From the NCBI GenBank assembly GCA_964450185.1, contig CAYVCL010000113.1:1-5918 (forward strand): DNA of 5,918 nt. Direction: 5' to 3'. Below the pieces are notes generated by a model. The model made no database searches, was not told the DNA's origin, and was given only the letters and a program-made list of their open reading frames with translations. The position numbers and the translations under genes were made by a program. Of this stretch, positions 1 through 4,176 are shown piece after piece. Every line of letters starts with the position of its first letter. The stretch's first letter is position 1. Source of the stretch: RUG11237 sp964450185. Lineage in GTDB: Bacteria > Bacillota > Clostridia > Lachnospirales > Lachnospiraceae.

Positions 1-615
1 TCCTGGTACAGCACCTTTTACTAAAAGTAAGTTCTTATCCGCGTCTACTCTTACAATTTCAAGATTCTGAATTGTAATCTTCTTGTGTCCCATATGTCCT
101 GGCATCTTCTTACCCTTGAATACTTTACTTGGGCTTGAACAAGCACCATTGGAACCTGCATGACGATGGAATTTAGAACCATGAGCCATAGGTCCTCTTG
201 ACTGACCATGTCTTTTGATTGCACCCTGGAATCCCTTACCTTTAGAGATTGCAGTTGCATCTACCTTATCTCCAGCTGCAAATACGTCTGCTTTGATTTC
301 CTGAGCAACTGTGTACTCTTCAGCGTTTGCAAGCTTAAATTCCTTTACATATCTCTTTGCAGATACACCAGCCTTATCGAAGTGTCCCTGTTCTGCTTTG
401 TTTGCACCATGTCTGTGCACTAATTTTCCGTCAACATATTTTGTTTTCTTGTCAACGAAACCAACCTGTACTGCGCTGTAACCGTCATTTTCAACTGTTT
501 TAACCTGTGTTACTACACAAGGACCAGCCTGCAATACAGTTACTGGAACTAACACGCCATCTTCATTGAAGATCTGAGTCATTCCAACTTTTGTAGCTAA
601 AATTGCTTTGTTCAT
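1..615 (-). CDS. rplC: 50S ribosomal protein L3 (3' end outside window)
   Basis: This gene encodes L3, an early-assembling protein of the large ribosomal subunit that binds 23S rRNA near the peptidyl transferase centre. The reading frame is open from the ATG at 615-613 to the window edge and gives 205 residues. It begins MNKAILATKVGMTQIF and carries the L3 signature region (ATAISKGKGFQGAIKRHG), then SRGPMAHGSKFHRHAG and MPGHMG, and ends in LLLVKGAVPG. In family members this last motif lies only a few residues from the C-terminus, so almost the whole protein is present. A strong ribosome binding site (AGGAGGT) sits 7 nt upstream of the ATG. It follows rpsJ in the usual S10 operon order, after a rather wide 132-bp gap. 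rplD is expected next, beyond position 1. Confidence 0.97.
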   Translation of the reverse strand, partial: MNKAILATKVGMTQIFNEDGVLVPVTVLQAGPCVVTQVKTVENDGYSAVQVGFVDKKTKYVDGKLVHRHGANKAEQGHFDKAGVSAKRYVKEFKLANAEEYTVAQEIKADVFAAGDKVDATAISKGKGFQGAIKRHGQSRGPMAHGSKFHRHAGSNGACSSPSKVFKGKKMPGHMGHKKITIQNLEIVRVDADKNLLLVKGAVPG

Positions 616-654
616 TTCTTTACCTCCTGTTTTTATCTACAGCGGATTACCTTT

Positions 655-703
655 ATATTGATAATCATCCTAGAAAATGCATCGTTTTGGTAAAAATCAA
701 TAT
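655..703 (-). repeat. Inverted repeat in rpsJ-rplC gap
   Basis: Two perfect 8-bp arms, ATATTGAT (655-662) and ATCAATAT (696-703), are separated by 33 bp in the 132-bp spacer between rpsJ and rplC. Two copies of the palindrome ATGCAT (677-682 and 702-707) lie in the same stretch. In mRNA the arms could form an intercistronic hairpin upstream of the rplC ribosome binding site. The arms are A+T-rich and the loop is large, so this may be chance. I see no terminator or convincing promoter in the spacer. Confidence 0.3.
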
Positions 704-747
704 GCATTAAGGATTGTTACTGTCCATTTAATTTGTTTTGGAAAAAC

Positions 748-1065
748 TTATTTGTTTTTCATTTTGATATCGATATATACACCTGCTGGCATTTCTAATC
801 TTGATAATGCTTCAACTACCTTCTGGCTTGGTGTTGTGATATCGATAAGTCTTTTATGAGTTCTCTGCTCAAACTGTTCTCTGGAATCTTTGTACTTGTG
901 TACCGCTCTAAGGATAGTTACTACTTCCTTCTTTGTTGGTAATGGTACCGGACCACTCACCTGAGCTCCATTCTTCTTTACAGTTTCAATAAGTTTTTTG
1001 GCAGAAGCATCGATTAACTGATGGTCGTATGCTTTTAATGTGATTCTCATTACTTGACTTGCCAT
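748..1065 (-). CDS. rpsJ: 30S ribosomal protein S10
   Basis: S10 is a small-subunit head protein. As NusE it also joins the antitermination complex. The 105-residue product is full length for the family, with the hallmark runs RITLKAYDHQLID, KKNGAQVSGPVPLPTK, REQFEQRTHKRLIDI and RLEMPAGVYIDIKMKNK. Two ATGs compete for the start, at 1065 (MASQVMRI) and at 1050 (MRI). A strong GAAGGAGG at 1077-1084 is 11 nt from the first and 26 nt from the second, so the first is chosen. It is the first gene of the S10 operon here, preceded by a long structured leader and its own promoter. rplC follows on the same strand. Confidence 0.98.
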   Translation of the reverse strand: MASQVMRITLKAYDHQLIDASAKKLIETVKKNGAQVSGPVPLPTKKEVVTILRAVHKYKDSREQFEQRTHKRLIDITTPSQKVVEALSRLEMPAGVYIDIKMKNK

Positions 1066-1328
1066 AAAAAAAGTCGCCTCCTTCGCACTTAATTAAATCT
1101 TAGTACGACAAGCGGTGACTGTACACTTTCCCGTGTGTATCATAAACGTTTTGTACCCAAACGCAAACTTCCACACATTGTTTCAACCTTAATTTTCATC
1201 AAAGTATCTGTTAACTTGTATACAGTGACTTGTCGTCAGTTTCCTAACTTGACATTCGCTCCACGGAAAACCTGCAAGAACTTTCGTTCCCACAGCAACC
1301 TCACGCTTCATAGCTATCATGCCACAGC
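1066..1328 (-). promoter_or_regulatory. Structured 5' leader of the S10 operon (candidate autoregulatory r-protein leader)
   Basis: This stretch of about 260 bp without a gene is the untranslated leader of rpsJ. Read on the minus strand it contains several helices. One is a 10-bp hairpin, three pairs of it G-U, capped by GAAA (1295-1286 with 1281-1272). Another is a 7-bp hairpin with one bulged A and an AGGA loop (1253-1235). A long-range domain is closed by ACGACAAG (1236-1229) pairing perfectly with CTTGTCGT (1112-1105), then TGTATAC (1224-1218) with GTGTACA (1126-1120). Nested inside are TGTGTG/TACACA (1177-1172 with 1139-1134) and GCGTTT/AAACGT (1164-1159 with 1151-1146). The 8-bp closing helix and GAAA hairpin share a few bases with neighbours or allow alternatives. 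Such leaders commonly let an r-protein repress its own operon. I recall an S10-leader class described for Clostridia but cannot confirm this is a member. No intrinsic terminator is seen, which would favour translational control. Confidence 0.65.
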
Positions 1329-1335
1329 AATACTT

Positions 1336-1364
1336 AGTATACACGAAGGTTTCTTATTGCGCAA
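1336..1364 (-). promoter_or_regulatory. Promoter of the S10 operon
   Basis: On the minus strand, TTGCGC (1364-1359) and TATACT (1341-1336) are separated by exactly 17 bp. The -10 matches consensus at 5 of 6 positions and the -35 at 3 of 6. Transcription would start near 1328-1330, leaving a leader of about 263 nt before rpsJ. The very A-rich flank immediately upstream could compensate for the weak -35. Confidence 0.6.
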
Positions 1365-1365
1365 G

Positions 1366-1395
1366 TACCTTTTTATTTTTTTTTGTATTTTTTTT
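1366..1395 (-). promoter_or_regulatory. A-tract UP-like element upstream of the S10 promoter
   Basis: Three A-tracts on the minus strand, interrupted by single T or TAC steps, occupy roughly positions -38 to -67 relative to the predicted start. This is where the RNA polymerase alpha C-terminal domains contact UP elements. The run overlaps the stop codon of the upstream acetyltransferase gene. No hairpin accompanies it, so it is not a terminator for that gene on the minus strand, and read-through from upstream into the S10 operon is possible. Confidence 0.5.
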
Positions 1396-1855
1396 AGTAC
1401 AATTCAAATCGGTACTGTTGCAGCTCTTTTTCCTGCCACAACACTTCTCCTTCCGCGCAAAACCCAAGTTTTTTCAGCAATCTTTGAGATGCTTCATTAT
1501 TTTTATGAGTATATGCATGTATTTCTTCTATATATAATGTGTTTTTTGCGTATTCCAAAATCGCCTGGCAGATTTCAAAACCGATGCCGTTTCTTCTATA
1601 TAAATAGTGCAACATATAGCCAAGTTCTGTCTTATCTTCATCCCCTATACTTCGTTCCTCTATCCCGGCACGCCCAATCACTTTTCCCGTCGCCTTATCA
1701 AGCACCGTCCACATTCCGTAGCCGTAAAAAGAATAGCGATTATGGATATAAGACCACAACTTCTCCTGCTCAGTTTCATAATCAGCCAGCGGCTCAATAA
1801 ACTCCATTCCCGGACTGTCATACAGCTTATAGAACTCCTCCAAGTCCTCCATCAC
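1394..1855 (-). CDS. GNAT-family N-acetyltransferase (RimL-like), probably the C-terminal half of a split HAD-GNAT protein
   Basis: This is a GCN5-related acetyltransferase, expected to move acetyl from acetyl-CoA to an amine; the substrate is unknown. Counting from the GTG at 1855, motif A is ELGYMLHYLYRRNGIG (77-92; the pyrophosphate loop is RRNGIG) and motif B includes NNEASQRLLKKLGF (119-132). The start is problematic. The frame stays open upstream to the TGA at 1897-1895 that ends the HAD gene. The 13 intervening codons encode RIVETKHCVIRES, which looks like the usual first beta strand of the fold, yet contain no ATG, GTG or TTG. The GTG at 1855 and ATG at 1852 have only a weak GGGAAAG upstream and would remove that strand. 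The gene is therefore either translated by TGA read-through or an atypical start, or is a decaying remnant. It ends 30 bp before the S10 promoter. Confidence 0.75.
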   Translation of the reverse strand: MMEDLEEFYKLYDSPGMEFIEPLADYETEQEKLWSYIHNRYSFYGYGMWTVLDKATGKVIGRAGIEERSIGDEDKTELGYMLHYLYRRNGIGFEICQAILEYAKNTLYIEEIHAYTHKNNEASQRLLKKLGFCAEGEVLWQEKELQQYRFELY

Positions 1856-1894
1856 ACTTTCCCGAATAACGCAATGCTTTGTTTCTACTATCCT

Positions 1895-1897
1895 TCA
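1895..1897 (-). other. In-frame TGA separating the HAD and GNAT domains
   Basis: The TGA that closes the HAD frame is followed, without a frame change, by 13 sense codons that continue into the GNAT domain. Read through, 1394-2569 would encode one 391-residue protein with HAD at 1-224 and GNAT from about 226. The preceding codons spell HSIP. A single base change from TGG (Trp) would create the stop, so a recent nonsense mutation is a simple explanation. Stop-codon read-through or a base-call error would look the same. Confidence 0.6.
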
Positions 1898-2569
1898 TGG
1901 AATAGAATGTGCCCTCTGATATGTTTTCTCCACAAAATCACAGTCCACTTCTTCAAAACCTTCCACCACAATCGCTGCCGGAGTCAAATCCTGATTTCCC
2001 GAATCCGGATTATAAAAGCCAATCGCAGGAATCCCTGCCGCCTTTGCTGCCCTTACTCCATTTCCTGAATCTTCTATTATAATACATTCATCTACAGATA
2101 ATTCCAGCTCCTTCGCAGCTTTCAAAAACACATCCGGTGCAGGTTTTGGATGTGCCACCTTTTCTCCACTGACTAACTTTGTAAAATAAGATGCAATCCC
2201 CAGACTATCTACCACTTTGTGTATTTCTTTTTCCGGCGATGAAGAAGCTATGGCTAGTTTCATTCCATTCTTATGTAAATCCTTTATCAATTCTTTGATA
2301 CCTGCAATTTCTTCGTATCCTTTTGTTTCCACAAGATACTCTCTATATTCTCTCAGTTTTTCCTGCATTTCTTCTTCTGTCACAGGAATCGCAAAATGCT
2401 CCTTCATATATTTGCAAACCTTAGCATGAGTGCTTCCGATAAATCCCTTGTAATCCTCATATGGAAATTCCACACCATAATCTCTGCAAAACATTACATA
2501 AGCCTCGTAATGCTGCGGTTCACTATTTATAATCACTCCGTCCATGTCAAAAATAACGCCTTTTAACAT
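1895..2569 (-). CDS. HAD-superfamily hydrolase, beta-phosphoglucomutase-like (subfamily IA)
   Basis: This is a haloacid-dehalogenase-fold phosphatase or phosphomutase of 224 residues acting in the cytosol on a small phosphorylated substrate that cannot be told from sequence. All four motifs are present: DMDGV (nucleophile D8, acid/base D10), SSS (109-111), K142 in HPKPAPD, and EDSGNG (E166, D167, Mg2+ ligands). Residues 16-85 form the helical cap of type C1. The ATG at 2569 follows GAAAGG with a long 12-nt spacing. A good promoter lies just upstream. The product ends at a TGA that is in frame with the following acetyltransferase, and the residues just before it (EKTYQRAHSIP) look like a linker rather than a natural terminus. 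It could be the N-terminal half of a bifunctional protein. Confidence 0.9.
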   Translation of the reverse strand: MLKGVIFDMDGVIINSEPQHYEAYVMFCRDYGVEFPYEDYKGFIGSTHAKVCKYMKEHFAIPVTEEEMQEKLREYREYLVETKGYEEIAGIKELIKDLHKNGMKLAIASSSPEKEIHKVVDSLGIASYFTKLVSGEKVAHPKPAPDVFLKAAKELELSVDECIIIEDSGNGVRAAKAAGIPAIGFYNPDSGNQDLTPAAIVVEGFEEVDCDFVEKTYQRAHSIP

Positions 2570-2604
2570 TTACCATACCAGCCTTTCTTCTAAAATCCGC
2601 TACC

Positions 2605-2633
2605 ATTGTAACACACCCGCCACTTACTGTCTA
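2605..2633 (-). promoter_or_regulatory. Promoter of the HAD gene
   Basis: On the minus strand, TAGACA (2633-2628; 5 of 6 to consensus) is followed after exactly 17 bp by TACAAT (2610-2605; 5 of 6). A TG one base upstream of the -10 makes it an extended -10. Transcription would start near 2598, about 29 nt before the ATG. The site is divergent from the isomerase promoter. Confidence 0.65.
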
Positions 2634-2648
2634 TCCAACAACTTCTTC

Positions 2649-2677
2649 TTTACTCTCTTTTTCTTTTCCGCTATAAT
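2649..2677 (+). promoter_or_regulatory. Promoter of the peptidyl-prolyl isomerase gene
   Basis: TTTACT (2649-2654; 4 of 6 to consensus) and a perfect TATAAT (2672-2677) are separated by exactly 17 bp. Transcription would start near 2684, giving a leader of about 62 nt that begins with an inverted repeat. Confidence 0.6.
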
Positions 2678-2687
2678 ATCCTATAGA

Positions 2688-2705
2688 TTGCCATATTACT
2701 GGCAA
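2688..2705 (+). promoter_or_regulatory. Inverted repeat at the start of the isomerase transcript (operator or 5' hairpin)
   Basis: TTGCCA and TGGCAA form perfect 6-bp arms around TATTAC. The element starts about 4 nt after the predicted transcription start. It could be an operator for a dimeric repressor acting on the promoter just upstream, or a 5' stem-loop protecting the mRNA. The T-rich sequence after it is interrupted, so it is at best a weak attenuator. Confidence 0.4.
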
Positions 2706-2745
2706 ATTTTAACTCAATTTTTATTATGAAAGGAAAGATTTAAAC

Positions 2746-3267
2746 ATGGCTCAGAATCCAATCGTTACTATTGAAATGGAAAATGGAGATATCATCAAGG
2801 CTGAATTATACCCTGAAATCGCTCCAAACACAGTAAACAACTTTATTAGTCTTATCAACAAAAATTATTATGATGGAATTATTTTCCACAGAGTAATCAA
2901 AGGCTTTATGATTCAGGGAGGATGTCCTGACGGAACTGGTATGGGCGGTCCTGGATATTCTATCGCCGGAGAATTCAGCATGAACGGTTTCACCAACAAC
3001 TTCAAACACACACCAGGTGTTTTATCCATGGCAAGAACTATGGACCCTAACTCTGCAGGTTCCCAGTTCTTCATTATGCACCAGACTTCTCCACACTTAG
3101 ACGGCCAGTACGCTGCATTTGGTAAAGTAACCGAAGGTATGGACGTTGTAAACGCAATCGCTGAAACTCAGACTGATTATGCGGACAAGCCATTAAAAGA
3201 ACAGCGCATCAAAACTATGACTGTAGATACTTTTGGAGAAACTTATCCAGAACCTGAAAAATACTAA
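2746..3267 (+). CDS. ppiB: Peptidyl-prolyl cis-trans isomerase, cyclophilin type
   Basis: This enzyme speeds cis-trans isomerisation of X-Pro bonds during protein folding. At 173 residues it is a single cyclophilin domain without a signal peptide or membrane segment, so it is cytosolic. Active-site motifs are FHRVIKGFMIQGG (47-59; catalytic Arg is R49, with F54, M55 and Q57 lining the pocket), VLSMART (92-98), AGSQFFI (104-110) and LDGQYAAFGKV (118-128). The site of the human CypA tryptophan that binds cyclosporin is H117 here, and bacterial cyclophilins often lack that tryptophan. The ATG at 2746 follows AAAGGAAAG with about 8 nt spacing. A lipoprotein gene begins 42 bp downstream with nearly the same ribosome binding site (both contain GAAAGGAAAGAT) and no terminator between, so the two probably form an operon. 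Confidence 0.96.
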   Translation: MAQNPIVTIEMENGDIIKAELYPEIAPNTVNNFISLINKNYYDGIIFHRVIKGFMIQGGCPDGTGMGGPGYSIAGEFSMNGFTNNFKHTPGVLSMARTMDPNSAGSQFFIMHQTSPHLDGQYAAFGKVTEGMDVVNAIAETQTDYADKPLKEQRIKTMTVDTFGETYPEPEKY

Positions 3268-3309
3268 TTGTACACCTTACAACTATACCTAAGAAAGGAA
3301 AGATACAAC

Positions 3310-3872
3310 ATGATAAAAGCAATGAAAAAATTAACAGCAACTGTACTTTGTCTTGCAACATGTGCGACTCTGTTTACCGGTTGTGGCGGTAAAATGTTGA
3401 ACTGACTTTGAAAATTAATGATGCTTCTTTTAATTTCAAAAGCACTGTCCAGGATATTTACGATGCAGGTTTTGTTATCTGCGATACCGGTTACGGCGAA
3501 ATCACTGATGAAGAAGACCTTCCAGAAATGGAAGCCAGAACCGTAGATACCGTTTCCCAGTATTATATCGGAATCCCAACCAGCGATACCATGGCTGATT
3601 ATACCGGAGTTACCATTCAGGTTTACAACCCAACCAGCTCCGATTGTTCTTTCAAAGAATGTTCTATCTTTAATTATAGCTATGAGTACGATCCTGATGA
3701 CGAAGATGATAAAGAAGAATTCCTTGATCCTAATACCAACGACGGTTATGGCTGGACACTCAGCACAAGCTCCGCAAGTTACCGTTATGGTCTTAACAAC
3801 AGCACATACAAGACAAATTCTTTATACATCGAAGAAGTTTATTTCGAAAAAGATTTAGATGTTCCGTACTAA
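3310..3872 (+). pseudogene. Putative lipoprotein of unknown function, frameshifted just after the lipobox
   Basis: The ATG at 3310, preceded by GAAAGGAAAG, starts a clear lipoprotein signal peptide: positive MIKAMKK, a hydrophobic core, and lipobox LFTGC with C25 as the lipid-bearing residue, then GGK. The frame then ends at TGA 3403-3405 after 31 residues. The body continues in another frame, open from 3393 to the TAA at 3870-3872, reading NVELTLKINDASFNF and onward. Adding one A to the AAAA at 3391-3394 joins the parts seamlessly into a 187-residue protein. The body is secreted-looking, rich in Ser, Thr, Tyr and acidic residues (cluster DPDDEDDKEE), with no recognised domain. Its only in-frame early start is a TTG at 3408 without a ribosome binding site. 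It could be a recent pseudogene, a phase-variable gene, a sequencing error or, less likely, programmed -1 frameshifting. Confidence 0.75.
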
Positions 3873-3895
3873 GAAATATATTTAGGGAGGACGTA

Positions 3896-3956
3896 TTCAC
3901 ATTTTGTTCATTTTTCATTTAAAAAAGTTTCATTTAGCAATCACGATTTCTTCACG
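3896..3956 (+). promoter_or_regulatory. 11-bp-periodic direct repeats, PhoB/PhoP-like (OmpR-family) binding array
   Basis: Hexamers begin at exact 11-bp steps: TTCACA (3896), TTCATT (3907), TTTAAA (3918), TTCATT (3929), ATCACG (3940) and TTCACG (3951). PhoP and PhoB response regulators bind head-to-tail repeats at 11-bp spacing. Cores such as TTAACA or TTCACA (Bacillus) and GTTCACC (Streptomyces) are the known forms. The last repeat ends 9 bp before a TATACT, in the place of a missing -35, as expected for an activator-dependent promoter. The family assignment is inference. The region is T-rich, which raises the chance of spurious matches. Confidence 0.5.
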
Positions 3957-3965
3957 AATGTATTC

Positions 3966-3971
3966 TATACT
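3966..3971 (+). promoter_or_regulatory. -10 element of the small RNA promoter
   Basis: TATACT matches the -10 consensus at 5 of 6 positions. No acceptable -35 lies 16-18 bp upstream; the periodic repeats occupy that zone, which suggests activation by a bound regulator. The start of transcription would fall at about 3977, where the first hairpin of the candidate RNA begins. Confidence 0.45.
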
Positions 3972-3975
3972 ATAA

Positions 3976-4091
3976 ACAAGTTAGAGATAACTTGTAAATG
4001 CTATTTTAGAAACTTTTTCATAATACTTGCCAGACAGGAAACTGTCTGGTCCTCCCTCTCTAAAACTCTATGAAGTTCATAGAGTTTTTTT
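3976..4091 (+). ncRNA. Candidate small regulatory RNA with three stem-loops and an anti-Shine-Dalgarno-like segment
   Basis: About 115 nt with no coding potential and no gene downstream on the same strand. In order it shows a perfect 8-bp hairpin with a GAGA loop (3976-3995) and an A/U-rich linker. A second perfect 8-bp hairpin with a GAAA loop follows (4030-4049). Then comes the unpaired pyrimidine run UCCUCCCUCUCU (4050-4061) and a strong terminator hairpin (4062-4091). GNRA loops appear only when the plus strand is read, which fixes the strand. A hairpin at the very 5' end, C-rich unpaired stretches and a Rho-independent terminator are typical of Firmicutes regulatory RNAs that pair with ribosome binding sites. 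I do not recognise the family. It could instead be the structured 3' UTR of the lipoprotein mRNA, since no terminator separates them. Confidence 0.6.
4062..4091 (+). terminator. Rho-independent terminator of the small RNA / lipoprotein transcript
   Basis: The stem ACTCTATGA (4065-4073) pairs perfectly with TCATAGAGT (4077-4085) around a 3-nt loop. It is flanked by A residues before and followed by a run of seven T (4085-4091). Confidence 0.9.
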
Positions 4092-4112
4092 ATTGCCCTT
4101 TTACAACACAGA

Positions 4113-4150
4113 TAAAATAAGCCCCTTGACCTTAAACAGGCAAGGGGCTT
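4113..4150 (-). terminator. Rho-independent terminator of the fba transcript
   Basis: On the minus strand, AAGCCCCTTG (4150-4141) pairs with CAAGGGGCTT (4128-4119), a 10-bp G+C-rich stem, followed by ATTTTA. It lies about 27 bp after the fba stop codon and faces the terminator of the plus-strand small RNA, so the two transcription units converge here. The T-tract is short, but the stem is strong. Confidence 0.85.
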
Positions 4151-4176
4151 GTTATTCCTATAGGCTTGTCTATTAC

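Noticed and set aside
1048..1050. Second ATG of rpsJ (MRI...) as the start.
   Set aside because: The strong ribosome binding site at 1077-1084 is 26 nt away, against 11 nt for the upstream ATG.
1066..1072. T-run before rpsJ on the minus strand as a terminator tail in the leader.
   Set aside because: No stable stem directly precedes it; the sequence before it is the ribosome binding site.
1278..1289. GAAC-N4-GTTC, which fits the core of a Bacillus-type LexA (SOS) box.
   Set aside because: It is the top of a 10-bp hairpin with a GAAA tetraloop inside the S10 leader, which explains the symmetry, and it lies well downstream of the promoter next to genes not expected in the SOS response.
1135..1800. 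A 221-codon open frame on the plus strand across the S10 leader and the acetyltransferase.
   Set aside because: It is antisense to an acetyltransferase with intact motifs and to the S10 promoter and leader; its translation is low-complexity and resembles no protein family.
1827..1898. An ATG overlapping the HAD stop (ATGA) that could give a coupled downstream gene.
   Set aside because: That frame is not the acetyltransferase frame and stops after 23 codons.
3904..3975. A 23-codon reading frame starting at TTG after the strong SD-like AGGGAGG (3884-3890), ending just before the first small-RNA hairpin.
   Set aside because: The spacing from AGGGAGG to the TTG is too long (13 nt), the composition is that of the T-rich repeat region, and it overlaps the periodic hexamers. 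No peptide feature is recognisable.
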